Shown here piece after piece: positions 11,810 through 20,710 of a stretch of 32,001 nucleotides of DNA (within the stretch, counting starts at the first letter, position 1; each line of letters opens with the position of its first letter). The stretch comes from Coxiellaceae bacterium (GTDB taxonomy: Bacteria; Pseudomonadota; Gammaproteobacteria; Coxiellales; Coxiellaceae), in contig WTGG01000017.1 of assembly GCA_011523685.1 (NCBI GenBank), positions 38,817-70,817 on the forward strand. The letters are read 5' to 3'. The position numbers and the translations under genes were made by a program. The notes beneath the pieces were generated by a model. The model was not told the DNA's origin. It did not search any database and saw only the letters and a program-made list of their open reading frames with translations.

Positions 11810-12514
11810 ATGCTTGATGAACACCGATCACATCTTACTCAGTCTATAGCCGCTCCGGAGGGCCGTCCTCCTATAGATCTTTCTCAATCTGTAGTCGCTC
11901 CGGTAGAGCGTGCTCCTATCTCATGCGGTTTCTTGATGTGTAGTTTACTATCTGGCGTTTCTGCGGGTGTATTGACGGGGTTGGTAGGTTGTTTGGTTGC
12001 GAATTCTATGAGAGGTCTTGAGGCTTTACGTATAGGTTTTGGAGCAGGATTATTTGGTTCTTTATTCCACGCCTTTGATTATCGTTATGGTTCTCTCGTT
12101 CAAGCTGAGAGATCTTTAGGTCATTATGTTGTGGATGTTATTTGGTATACCGCTTTTCAGGTGGTTACAGCGATTATGAGTTGTAATATGCAACATATGG
12201 CTGTATCCATTAACGATACAGCCACATGTTTTTTTTGGGGTGCTATGGTCACCATACTACCTGTAAGGCAGTTCCAACTCTTTTTTGATTTAGTGTGTAA
12301 GCGTATTACGGGCTTCGATGACTATCCTGTTCAAGCTTTGGCGGAGGCAATTTTGAAGAGAGCTTCCATTGTAGAAAGTGATCAGTTGCCAACAGCTGTT
12401 GAGGACACAGGCAGAAACATGCTTGAAGTTGCACAGGCTGCATTCTTTTCTGAAGTACCACGATTATGTGTAAGAGAAGGTGAGCATTGTCAAAATCCTA
12501 TTCACACTGTTTAG
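11810..12514 (+). CDS. Small multi-pass membrane protein of unknown function
   Basis: A 234-residue protein not assigned to a family. The N-terminus carries two copies of a 15-residue unit (SIAAPEGRPPIDLSQ and SVVAPVERAPIS...), encoded by a visible 45-base tandem duplication from about 11843. Three or four hydrophobic, Gly-rich helices follow (about residues 40-65, 75-90, 108-125, 138-152), then a soluble, mostly helical tail of about 75 residues with several Cys. No enzyme motif was seen. The start at 11810 lacks a strong Shine-Dalgarno sequence (weak GAGG about 14 bases upstream). It ends 19 bases from the convergent DUF192 gene. Confidence 0.6.
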   Translation: MLDEHRSHLTQSIAAPEGRPPIDLSQSVVAPVERAPISCGFLMCSLLSGVSAGVLTGLVGCLVANSMRGLEALRIGFGAGLFGSLFHAFDYRYGSLVQAERSLGHYVVDVIWYTAFQVVTAIMSCNMQHMAVSINDTATCFFWGAMVTILPVRQFQLFFDLVCKRITGFDDYPVQALAEAILKRASIVESDQLPTAVEDTGRNMLEVAQAAFFSEVPRLCVREGEHCQNPIHTV

Positions 12515-12533
12515 ATCTGATGAAAGTTTCTTG

Positions 12534-12974
12534 TCATTCCGCGTTGAGTGTCAGCTTATCGCCAACTTGAATGTTATTCTTTTTAAACCAGTCTTTCGAC
12601 ATTTCTATGGCGTATCGTGAAACATGTTCAGAGCAAATTATATGTTCTGAATTGGCTTTCAGTGATTGAATGGAAGTTATTTTGTAATATTCATTAAGAA
12701 AGGCAATATCAAGATCGATGGGTGTATTTTTCATCCAGAAGCAGCGCGTTGCTTCGTTTTTCCAAATAAACAGCATGCCATGATTTTTTTTCAGTTGTTG
12801 TCGACCCATTAAGCCCTTCTGTCTTTTTGTCGCTGTATCAGCTATCTCGAGAACGAGTTTTTTATGATTAAGTATAGCTTCTTGATGTCCTAGGGCAGCA
12901 AAAGAGGGCGTGATTCCTCCAAGGAGTATCATCGTAATGATAGTGATTTTTATTATGTGATTGATGGTTTTCAT
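12534..12974 (-). CDS. DUF192 family exported protein
   Basis: A 146-residue protein with a signal peptide (hydrophobic core IIKITIITMILLGG, cleavage likely after PSFA). The DUF192 hallmarks follow: ADTATKRQKGLMGR, GMLFIW, FWMKNTPIDLDIAFL and a late AIEM...IQVGDKL block. DUF192 is a small beta-rich domain of unknown biochemical role, often exported. I chose the ATG at 12974 because it begins a good signal peptide; the longer open frame to 13052 runs into the end of the decayed permease. It lies 44 bases after the permease stop codon and may have been its operon partner. Confidence 0.85.
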   Translation of the reverse strand: MKTINHIIKITIITMILLGGITPSFAALGHQEAILNHKKLVLEIADTATKRQKGLMGRQQLKKNHGMLFIWKNEATRCFWMKNTPIDLDIAFLNEYYKITSIQSLKANSEHIICSEHVSRYAIEMSKDWFKKNNIQVGDKLTLNAE

Positions 12975-13017
12975 GATGTTAAATCGTCTGTTCTTCCAGT
13001 CAATAAGATAGCAGTAT

Positions 13018-14401
13018 TTAACGTAATATTGAATCGGGGGCATAAGAAGCAATAATACCTAAAGCAAGCCAGCACCATCCGGTTGTCAACATCAATACGG
13101 GCATCCCAGTGATTAACCAAATCATAATCAGGGCGCCTAGTAATGGGCAAAGCAGTTTTCTCCAGTGGGGTGTTGATGGTGGGTGGTTTAAATTTTTGTT
13201 TGTTTGATTTCTGTAAAAGAAAATGATGATGGTGATGTTAAGTAGAAGAAAGCCAATGATTGTTCCAAAATTAACTAACTCTGATATATGATCAATGCTC
13301 AGTGCTGATCCAATACAGTATTCTAAGATCACAATAATGATGATATTCCAGTGTGGTGTATTAAAATGCTGGTTTATAGCAGCAAAGATTGATCGTGGTA
13401 AAGCGCCATCGCGTCCCATACCAAACAGTGGTCTAGATTCAGCGGCTGATGCTACGACATTAAAAACAGCCATGGCGATAATAAAGCCCGAGGCATAGAA
13501 GACGGAAAAAGCTTTTCCGTCAGTGTGTTCTGCTAAGTGAAAGAGTGCGGCTGCTTGCCAGGTTGTATCATGTGCTTACTGATGCCAATGACCAATCGCG
13601 AGCACACCTAAATACCCGGTAATGAACATGGTCGCACAACCAATAATGACACTAATAAAAATAGCACGAGGGATATCTTTATGTGGATTATTGGCTTCTT
13701 CGCTAAGCGTAGTGATTGCGTCAAAGCCTAAGTAGCTTAATACTGCCATAGCAGTAGCGGTGCTAACTGCGTGTATACTACTGAAGTAAAAGGGTGTTTG
13801 ACTCCATAATGCCTGAATGCCACGTTGTTCAACGACATAATGCCCCCAGACCCAAAAACCGGTGAAGATCACGACTTCCCCGATAAGTAGCATCCAAAGC
13901 CCCACAGTCGCCATCAGCTCGACACCAAATAGATTGACGAGACCAGTTAGTACGGCAAATATAAATAACCAAACGGTGGTAGGGTATCAATGGGAAAAAG
14001 GCATGGATATAGGTTGCGTCGCCTGCAGCTGTGACCGTGGGAATAAGCATATAATCCAGTAGCAATACCCAGCCGGCAATAAAACCAATGCGAGTAGACC
14101 ACCCCCGACTAACATAACTATATAAAGATCCTGCAAACGGAAAGGCTTGGATCATTAAGCTGTAGCTATTGGCAGTAAAGAGCATTGCTATCATGGCTAA
14201 TAGGTAGGGAAGTGCAACAGTGCCTCCTGAGGAGACTAGGATAAATCCAAAGATGAGTGCTGGCGCAATTGGGATCATATAGTTGAGACCAAAAGCAGTC
14301 AGTTGCCAGACCCCTAGGAAGCGTTTAAGTTGTTGCTGATAGCCAAACTGTTCAAGCTCTTTGGTGGCTTCTTGTTGGGTATTGTTATTGGATGAAGTCA
14401 T
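13018..14401 (-). pseudogene. Decayed APC-family permease (PuuP-like)
   Basis: Reading across the lesions gives one amino acid/polyamine permease of about 460 residues with some 12 membrane helices. Family landmarks include GVWQLTAFGLNYMIP, FAGSLYSYVSRGWS, LGFDAITTLSEEANNP and RPLFGMGRDGALPR, the last two very like the putrescine importer PuuP. Two lesions break it. A one-base shift lies near 13980-13992, where the frame passes from FFPLIP to TTVWLFIFAVLTGLVN. An in-frame TAA occurs at 13578-13576, after AIGHWHQ, and the same frame resumes with AHDTTWQAAALF. The start at 14401 gives MTSSNNN. The remaining sequence is well conserved, so inactivation looks recent. Base-call error could explain the shift but less easily the stop as well. 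Confidence 0.88.
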
Positions 14402-14423
14402 ATTCTCTATCTCGACAGTCTCA

Positions 14424-15102
14424 TTACAGTGTTTTCAAGAAGAGGTAAGGACCATCATAATCAGTGATGTGTTTGTAAGGTCGACTGCCATTAAATTCAT
14501 AGTTGACATAAGGAATATTTCCGAGCGTGGTGTATCCTAATTTTTCACAGGCAGGTTTAGTGGGCGGGCTAGTCGCTTCTATCATAATTTGCTTAAAGCC
14601 ACATTCCCTGGCCCAGTCTTCAGACATGATAGCCATCGCTTGTAAAATGCCATGTCTTCGATAGTCACGATGAACACCTCCTAGGAAAGCATGGTAGCAA
14701 TCCCCAGCTACATGCTCGATGGTTAAAAAGCGTTCGTGCATTTGCTCGAGTATATCAACGAAGGGTTTGTAATGTTCGCTCACGGTAAAAAAAATGGTTG
14801 GATTTATGGTGTCTTCACCATAGAGGTCTTCGGCGATAACAAAGCCAATCACCTCTTGCGTGGTTTAATCTAATGCCACAATGGACAGTGTTTTTTTAGG
14901 TTATAATCACAGTATGCTTTAGCGAGTACTGCGAATCCATCTTCGGTGATACCTGACTCTCTGGTCAGATATTCGTCATGCACAAAGATATCAACGATGA
15001 GTTGCTCGGTGCTAGCTGCTGTCGATTGATCAAGCAACTGATATTGAATGCCGTTGTTATGAATGGGAAACCTACATTTATCCTTTTATTATGTTTAGTC
15101 AT
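14424..15102 (-). pseudogene. Decayed GNAT N-acetyltransferase
   Basis: The intact 3' part (to 14852) encodes the acetyl-CoA fold with the pyrophosphate-loop region HRDYRRHGILQAM and the IMIEATSPP strand. Upstream the same protein continues in broken form. ATG 15102 begins MTKHNK, a missing A in a short A-run near 15084-15087 shifts the frame into DKCRFPIHNNGIQYQLLDQ, a second lost A in the A7 run (14891-14897) shifts it again before TLSIVALD, and an in-frame TAA lies at 14867-14865 before TTQEVIGFVIAED. Restored length is about 226 residues. A GTG at 14852 could still start a truncated 142-residue product lacking the first strands. Both frameshifts are in homopolymers, so sequencing error must be excluded. 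The stop could have arisen by CAA to TAA. Confidence 0.78.
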
Positions 15103-15154
15103 AATATACCCAATATGGTGTGCGGATTTAAGTCTCATGCTTTTTATTGGATAA

Positions 15155-16387
15155 TTATTTTGACGGTTGTCCTTTAGATATTATCATCGTGATGATTAAA
15201 AGGGAGCCGATAAGTGCGCAGATAGGTAGGAAGCTTAGGCCAATTTGATAGGTGTGAAATGAATACTCATTGGTGTTGATATGAAAGCCTGGGTCGGTGT
15301 AATTCATGATTTTAATGGTGATGTACTGTGCTATACCAGCACCAATAATTGCACTCATGTTCACAATGCTGGCGAGTCTTGCAAAGATTGCAGATGGAAA
15401 CTCATTTCTAACTAGCGCAAGACTAAGTGATTGGATGGAACAGGATATTCCTAGTCCGTATAAAGCAATCATATTAAGGAAAGTGTTATGGATCTCGAGA
15501 ATAAAAATTAGTGAAAAAAATCCAGTGATAAACAATCCAAGGATGATCCAATAGGGTTTTTTAGTATAATCATTTAGTAAGCCAATAACTGGTGATGAGG
15601 CAAGACCAATCCAAAATAATCTCATCAGGTGACTGCTCTCTATGGTATTTATGTGAAAATGAGCCACCATAAAAGGAATCCCCCATAACGATCCAAATGC
15701 ACCAACAGGCATCCAGCTAAGTGCGCCTATACTCATGACTATCCAGTATCTCCTGTTTTTAATGTAGCTGTATAATGATTCGAACTGGATATTTATCTGC
15801 TTGCGATGGGGCTGTTTCTTGAATTTGCACAGTAAGAATAATATCGCGGTAGTCAATAATAGAAGAGCGATACCGAATAAGGTTAACTGCCATCCAAAAT
15901 GATTTGTTAACAATCGGATAGGTTCTTGTCCTGCTAGAGATCCCAGAGCGCCCAAACACTGAAGAATACCAGTGGCTGTGGTGAAAAAGTTTGGATCTAA
16001 ATTTTCTTTGATAAGAGTAAGTGTGGAGATAAATGCAAAAGCTGATGTTGCTCCTATGAGTGTGCGTGCTAAGACAGCTTCCCATAAGCAATTTGATTGG
16101 CAGAAGCCAATAACAGATATGCAACATAGTAAAAGTGCAATACAAACGGGAAAGCGCGCCCCATAATGATCTATTATGCTACCGACAGGTAGTTGCATAC
16201 ACGCATAGGCGTAGAAGAAAAAGCTTCCCATTAATGCAATACCTATTGTGTCAGTGTGAAATGATTGCATCATATGATTGAGCATCACCGACGGTGATAC
16301 CTGTAGTAAATACTCTAAGCAATAGAAAAAACCACCAAGCAGACATAGATAAATTCCTGATGGTATTGGCTTTTTCATTGTCATCAA
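15155..16387 (-). CDS. MFS transporter
   Basis: A 410-residue integral membrane protein with 12 predicted helices. The loop after helix 2 carries the MFS motif A (GSIIDHYGAR), and a second, weaker copy in the C-terminal half (GLLNDYTKKPYW) marks the internal duplication of the family. The first residues offer two starts (MMT, then MKKP at 16378), and the true one cannot be chosen from the sequence. Substrate is unknown; the fold suits uptake or efflux of a small organic solute. It is intact, unlike the two decayed genes downstream of it on the same strand. Confidence 0.85.
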   Translation of the reverse strand: MMTMKKPIPSGIYLCLLGGFFYCLEYLLQVSPSVMLNHMMQSFHTDTIGIALMGSFFFYAYACMQLPVGSIIDHYGARFPVCIALLLCCISVIGFCQSNCLWEAVLARTLIGATSAFAFISTLTLIKENLDPNFFTTATGILQCLGALGSLAGQEPIRLLTNHFGWQLTLFGIALLLLTTAILFLLCKFKKQPHRKQINIQFESLYSYIKNRRYWIVMSIGALSWMPVGAFGSLWGIPFMVAHFHINTIESSHLMRLFWIGLASSPVIGLLNDYTKKPYWIILGLFITGFFSLIFILEIHNTFLNMIALYGLGISCSIQSLSLALVRNEFPSAIFARLASIVNMSAIIGAGIAQYITIKIMNYTDPGFHINTNEYSFHTYQIGLSFLPICALIGSLLIITMIISKGQPSK

Positions 16388-16475
16388 GCCATTTTATTTG
16401 ATGTTAGGTTTCGTGTTTTCATGTGTCTTTCTTTGTGATTCAACTATATTATGGTGTGAGTGCTTTTTAATGATG

Positions 16476-18206
16476 TCATCTTGGTGAGTTAGTGTTGTAG
16501 GAATCACAATGCTTTACATCTTTATGTGAGCTCGGCTTAGTATTAAAGAGGATAAGTATACTTTTATTAAATATATTCTCGCAGGGTATTTCTTCCACTG
16601 AAAGGTATCTACGATCATTTCCTCCAGCTGTTCTGGTGTCGCATTTTATTTCATATCGATTCTTGTTTGCCATGTGTTTCACTCCGGAAGATGATCTCTG
16701 AAATCGTCCTTTTTTTAAGACGGTATCGAGTTCTTGTGGGCAGTTATCGGGGTCAGACGATGCGATGTAGGCTCTTACAATGCCATCTTTGAATAATGGA
16801 TATGCTCTATAAGCAGATTCTCCTGTGCCATAATGTTGGTCATATAATGTTGCGGAATAGATGTAATGTTTTCCGGATAAAGATCTCCATTCTAGGGTCT
16901 CAGGTGGGTTTTTATGATGATTTTGGATGGTTTTAGATGGTGCTTTTTTGTTGGTACTATCGTATGTTTGGTGTTTTCTTCTATCTTTCTTCGCAAGTAT
17001 CATAGGTTTGGAGTTACTTGTGGAGCTAGTCTGCAATTGAGAGTTTTTATTTGCTTCTAGTGTTGTGCTCTGAGTGCTCTTGCAATGAATTTTTTCAGTC
17101 ACGAGGTGTAATTCTCTAGAATCAACTTTTATGTCAATAGTGTGACCGAGCTCTTCAATGGATTTACGTTTAGTGGTGCCATCGAGAATCGACTCGAGTT
17201 GGCGGCACTTATTAATGATCATTTGTGAGTTACTGATTTTAGTTTTTCTAAGATATAGATAGAAAACAGTGTACAGTATCAACGGCGGTACAATGCTGAG
17301 TAATTGGTTCAAGCTAGTGCAATATTTACATAAAGCTATAGCGAGGAATAAGGCTAGGATAATTTTGTCTTTATAGATAAGAGGAATGTCATTAATAATG
17401 GATTGTTCATACCGCCTAATCCTGACTATTTTATCTCTATTTAATTTGGTATCGAATTTATGGAGCGACAGGCACATCAGCATGAGCTGAATGCAGATAA
17501 TATGCTCCTTGAGTAAAGGAATAAGGTGGTGTTCAGGTGTTTTTTCAAAAAAATGCTTGAAAAAAAACAGCTCATTATGAGTCTGTGTGTCAAAAAAATT
17601 CCATTGTATCCAACGAATAGTTTTTATCCAAAAGTCATTGATTTGTGGAATTAATTCGCGGGAGGATTTTCCTGAAAGAACATCAACTTCCTCTTCTGAT
17701 CCGAGGAATAGTAATGGGTTATTAAAGAGGAGAAATTCATTAAAAAAATAGTCGACAATCGATGTGATAAAGCTCTGGATAAGCAGAAGCTTATTACTCT
17801 CTTTATAATAATTATAATCAACAGTATCGTTTAAAATAATGACGACTTTTTTGTGCAGGATGCGCATTAGATCAGGTGTGAATTCATATCGAAAACGTGT
17901 GTGCGAATTAAAGTGTTCGATTAAGGCGCAAGCTTGTAGGTCGATAAAATTCTGATAAGTCGTTTTGTGATTTAGGCTGCAATGCAGAACAATCATACAC
18001 TGCATGACTGCGAGTCTTATTTCACTGGATTGATAGATGGCTTGGTATATCGTATTGAAATCTTGCTGGTAGGATGAGGCCCTATTATTTTTTGTTATTG
18101 CTTGAAAAATACCTTTTACTCTCTCACGGTCACCGGTAAATGCAAAAAGTGTATTTATAATACCTTTTTTGCCAAGTGAGCGGGGCTGTATGGAATGCTT
18201 CTTCAT
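16476..18206 (-). CDS. Large protein with membrane hairpin and soluble C-terminal domain, unknown function
   Basis: A 576-residue protein with no recognised family. Residues 1-280 are helix-rich, full of His, Phe and Leu. Two hydrophobic segments (about 281-294 and 303-319) form a probable membrane hairpin. Residues about 340-435 are a polar, Ser/Thr/Lys/Asn-rich linker. Residues about 438-556 form a compact, beta-looking domain, with HYIYSATLYD, a YGTGESAYRAYPLF stretch, LKKGRFQRSSSGVKHM, RYEIKC and DRRYLSVEEI. The last part faintly recalls the gyr/YEI...YR pattern of RelE/HigB-type folds, but I would not assign it. The architecture (soluble body, membrane hairpin, linker, C-terminal domain) would suit an effector or toxin-like protein; that is speculation. 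Confidence 0.55.
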   Translation of the reverse strand: MKKHSIQPRSLGKKGIINTLFAFTGDRERVKGIFQAITKNNRASSYQQDFNTIYQAIYQSSEIRLAVMQCMIVLHCSLNHKTTYQNFIDLQACALIEHFNSHTRFRYEFTPDLMRILHKKVVIILNDTVDYNYYKESNKLLLIQSFITSIVDYFFNEFLLFNNPLLFLGSEEEVDVLSGKSSRELIPQINDFWIKTIRWIQWNFFDTQTHNELFFFKHFFEKTPEHHLIPLLKEHIICIQLMLMCLSLHKFDTKLNRDKIVRIRRYEQSIINDIPLIYKDKIILALFLAIALCKYCTSLNQLLSIVPPLILYTVFYLYLRKTKISNSQMIINKCRQLESILDGTTKRKSIEELGHTIDIKVDSRELHLVTEKIHCKSTQSTTLEANKNSQLQTSSTSNSKPMILAKKDRRKHQTYDSTNKKAPSKTIQNHHKNPPETLEWRSLSGKHYIYSATLYDQHYGTGESAYRAYPLFKDGIVRAYIASSDPDNCPQELDTVLKKGRFQRSSSGVKHMANKNRYEIKCDTRTAGGNDRRYLSVEEIPCENIFNKSILILFNTKPSSHKDVKHCDSYNTNSPR

Positions 18207-18280
18207 GGGTGGTGTTAAATAGGTCTGTCTTGGTGTTATGTCTATTTACGTTAAAATAATTTGTTTTGAATAATCACCAC

Positions 18281-19078
18281 CTATGGCTGGTTGATTTTAA
18301 TGAATTGCAATGGTTGGATGATAGCTTCATATTGCCCTGCTTGTTGCTGATTAAGTTCTTTATCTTGCTGTTGTATTTGGGTGAATAGTGATTTTAACGG
18401 TTTGATAGCTGCCGTTAAGTCAGTTTGAGTGTGAGGGATATGTTGGCGACTGAGTGCGCTATATAGCAGTAAGAAAGTTTTTAGTTTTAGGTACTCTGAA
18501 AAATTCATCGAGTTTTTTTTATATTTTGGTGTATCGAGGTTCAGATCGTTGAATCGATTCAGTATCTCATTGAGTGGATCAAATGCAGTAAATTCTTCTA
18601 TCTCGCGTTCTGTGAGTTGATGCTGCATGAGTGGCTGAATGATAGCTTGTTGCCATTGTCGTATAACCGTGTCCCAGGACTCATGACTGTCTTTAAATAA
18701 GGACGTTAAGTCTTTTTGGAGTTCAGTAAAGTTAAAGTTAGAGAGGATTTCCATTTCTTTGTCTGTTAGTTTATTTTCATGACTTGCAGCGAAGTCCTTG
18801 AAGGTGTCGTCAGAGAACATGCGATATTGTTGTCGTGCATAAACAAGCTTGGCATATGCTATATATGTGTTTTTTAAGAAGGTGTGGTAAGGGCCGCTGG
18901 TAATTTCATCTAATTGAGCTTCACTGATTAACTTAGGTGTTGATTCAGAGGCTTGTTGGTGTTGTTCTTTTAGGGCTGATACGGTGTGTTCTTGAATCCA
19001 CCGCTTGACGGGTTGCCAATCGCTAATCAAAGTTCTTGCATAAGTAGTAAAGAATAACGGTTGAGGTATGTTAGCCAT
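18281..19078 (-). CDS. Helical, Gln-rich protein of unknown function
   Basis: A 265-residue soluble protein, predicted almost all alpha-helical and rich in Gln, with heptad-like stretches toward the C-terminus (IQQQDKELNQQQAGQYEAI). No signal peptide, membrane segment or known motif was seen. I chose the ATG at 19078 (MANIPQP) because it is preceded by a strong GGAAGGAAG; the open frame runs 15 codons further upstream without such support. It lies 56 bases after the DAHP synthase stop codon on the same strand and may share its transcript, but nothing in it suggests aromatic metabolism. Confidence 0.65.
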   Translation of the reverse strand: MANIPQPLFFTTYARTLISDWQPVKRWIQEHTVSALKEQHQQASESTPKLISEAQLDEITSGPYHTFLKNTYIAYAKLVYARQQYRMFSDDTFKDFAASHENKLTDKEMEILSNFNFTELQKDLTSLFKDSHESWDTVIRQWQQAIIQPLMQHQLTEREIEEFTAFDPLNEILNRFNDLNLDTPKYKKNSMNFSEYLKLKTFLLLYSALSRQHIPHTQTDLTAAIKPLKSLFTQIQQQDKELNQQQAGQYEAIIQPLQFIKINQP

Positions 19079-19134
19079 GTTGCTTCCTTCCATAAAAGAT
19101 AGGGTTGTTAATATATCACACAACGTATGTCGAC

Positions 19135-20226
19135 TTAAGTGTTAGCGGTTTGATAATCAGGTGTATCGCGAAGGTTTTTTTGTCTTCTAGCAATGATGGC
19201 TGCTTGGCATTGTTTTAATATGTTAACGGTGGTTTCCCAGTCAATACAGGCATCAGTTATACTCTGCCCGTAGGTTAGGGGTGGTGCGTGTTGTGATTGC
19301 TTTCCTGCTTTTAAGTGACTTTCAAGCATGATACCAGTGACAGACTTGCACCCTTGGCTGATGGTATGGCAGACATCTTTTGCTACATTGATTTGTTGAG
19401 TGTGATCTTTTTGGCTGTTGCCGTGGCTGCAGTCGATCATGATGCGTGTTGAAGCAAGATTGTGTTGACGCAATAATTGCTGTGTTTCATTGATATAAGG
19501 AGTTTGATAATTGGTCGATTGCCGGCTTCCTCGTAGGATAATATGTCCATAAGGATTGCCAGAGGTGGTTTTAATGATGGATTGTCCATGTTCATTGGTG
19601 GATATCATAGTGTGGCTATGGCTAATAGTGAGCATAGCATCCGTCGCAGAGCTGATGTTTCCACTGATGTCGTTCTTGAGTCCCACGGGGGTTGGTAAGT
19701 CTGAAGCTAACTCTCTGTGAAGAGGACTGTTAATTGTTCTTGCACCAATGGCAGACCAGCTAACAAGGTCGCTGAGATAGTGAGGTGTTTCCAGGTTAAG
19801 AAATTCTATGCCGCATGGTACATTGAGTGATTGTATCTGCAGTAAGAGCTCTCGCGATTGGTGGTAACCTTGGTTAATATTGCATTGCCCATTAAGTTCT
19901 GGGTCATTGATGAAACCCTTCCAGGCATTAGTGGTGCGAGGTTTTTCCAAGTAAACACGCATGATTAATAGGAGCTCTTGATTGAATGTATCACTGACTT
20001 TAGATAGATTCTTTGCATACTGTAGTGCTGAATGTATGTCGTGAATAGAGCAGGGTCCTAGTACGACCAGTAGTCTATCGTCGTGTCCATCTAATATATT
20101 GTTGATTGCATGACGTTGTTGTTGGATTTGTATCTGGAGGTCTTTAGGGCAAGGCAGTTTTTTACACAGGTCCGATGGTGTTATCAGTGGGTTAGAGGGT
20201 AACTGTGTTGTGAATGATGTCTTCAT
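19135..20226 (-). CDS. Class I DAHP synthase (AroFGH type)
   Basis: Joins phosphoenolpyruvate and erythrose-4-phosphate, the first step of the shikimate pathway. With the ATG at 20226 it is 363 aa; the frame extends to a TTG at 20247. Expected metal and PEP ligands are present: C59 (LGPCSIHD), R90 and K95 (MRVYLEKPRTT), R163 (GARTINSP), K184 (VGLKND), R232 (LRGSR), H268 (CSHGNS), E302 (MLESH) and D325 (SITDACI). Two normally invariant neighbourhoods differ: GARTTESQ is TINSP here, and KNGTDG is NDISG. The RGGK turn is RGSR. The enzyme is probably active but may differ in kinetics or feedback control. I cannot tell which of AroF, AroG or AroH it corresponds to. Confidence 0.88.
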   Translation of the reverse strand: MKTSFTTQLPSNPLITPSDLCKKLPCPKDLQIQIQQQRHAINNILDGHDDRLLVVLGPCSIHDIHSALQYAKNLSKVSDTFNQELLLIMRVYLEKPRTTNAWKGFINDPELNGQCNINQGYHQSRELLLQIQSLNVPCGIEFLNLETPHYLSDLVSWSAIGARTINSPLHRELASDLPTPVGLKNDISGNISSATDAMLTISHSHTMISTNEHGQSIIKTTSGNPYGHIILRGSRQSTNYQTPYINETQQLLRQHNLASTRIMIDCSHGNSQKDHTQQINVAKDVCHTISQGCKSVTGIMLESHLKAGKQSQHAPPLTYGQSITDACIDWETTVNILKQCQAAIIARRQKNLRDTPDYQTANT

Positions 20227-20237
20227 AGGTGTAAGAT

Positions 20238-20256
20238 GCCTAGCCAAATACTAGGC
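20238..20256. promoter_or_regulatory. Inverted repeat in the DAHP synthase leader
   Basis: GCCTAG (20238-20243) and CTAGGC (20251-20256) form a perfect 6-bp inverted repeat with a 7-base loop, 11 bases upstream of the DAHP synthase ATG. A TATAAG that could serve as -10 adjoins it upstream on the minus strand. It may be an operator or an RNA hairpin. The CTAG half-sites resemble those of TrpR, but the spacing (7, not 4) does not fit. Confidence 0.4.
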
Positions 20257-20336
20257 CTTATAGGTTAGATTGTTATCTTTCAGAGTGGGGTAAGCTAAAG
20301 TTTCGCACAAGATATGTCAAGAGAGGAGAGAGCTGG

Positions 20337-20651
20337 GTGTTGTCTTATGATTTAGCAAAGGTTGTTATTACCGTTACTATTGCTAGTTTCTTGGTAAGCT
20401 GTGCTCCTTCTCCGTCACATACTTTGACTGCTCCTCAGCGTGAGGTTTACTCAGTAGGTGAGAGATCTCCAGGAACTAGCATCAGTGCTTCGTCGGGCTA
20501 TGATTGTTCTGTGGAGAATCTGCGGACGCATCAAGTGTTTCATGCTGAGGCTGTTCAGAGAAATGATGCGTTAAAAAAGGCGCGATCATTATGTTTGGCG
20601 GGACAGTTCGCGCAGTCATGTAGCGTCAAATTTTATTGTTCCCCGATATAA
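20337..20651 (+). CDS. Small lipoprotein with Cys-rich domain
   Basis: A 104-residue protein. The N-terminus is a lipoprotein signal peptide (VVITVTIASFLVSC): the lipobox LVSC places the acylated Cys at residue 22. A Ser/Pro-rich spacer leads to a compact domain with four cysteines (YDCSVEN, ARSLCLAG, QSCSVKFYC) and the spacing of small secreted W/YxC-type domains of unknown function. The GTG at 20337 is chosen because AGAGGAG lies at suitable distance upstream. Product probably sits at the outer membrane. It is divergent from the DAHP synthase gene, and role is unknown. Confidence 0.75.
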   Translation: MLSYDLAKVVITVTIASFLVSCAPSPSHTLTAPQREVYSVGERSPGTSISASSGYDCSVENLRTHQVFHAEAVQRNDALKKARSLCLAGQFAQSCSVKFYCSPI

Positions 20652-20682
20652 TTTTCCTGGTGGCGATTTTTTAGAGTGCCCG

Positions 20683-20710
20683 TTGACTTTTGTTTATCTC
20701 GTGTTATTAT
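20683..20710 (+). promoter_or_regulatory. Strong sigma70-type promoter with no downstream gene
   Basis: TTGACT (20683-20688, 5 of 6) and TATTAT (20705-20710, 5 of 6) are separated by 16 bases. Transcription would run right, into a region with no gene on that strand, toward the hairpin at 20968-20998. Confidence 0.5.

Noticed and set aside
13018-14401. Programmed frameshifting or stop-codon readthrough in the permease
   Set aside because: There is no slippery heptamer at the shift and the stop has no readthrough context I recognise; mutation is simpler.
14424-14852. Intact 142-residue acetyltransferase from the GTG at 14852
   Set aside because: The sequence upstream clearly continues the same protein in broken frames, so I treat the whole as a pseudogene; a residual product remains possible.
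20238-20256. TrpR operator upstream of DAHP synthase
   Set aside because: The CTAG half-sites are 7 bases apart instead of 4 and flanking bases do not match; only a generic inverted repeat is reported.
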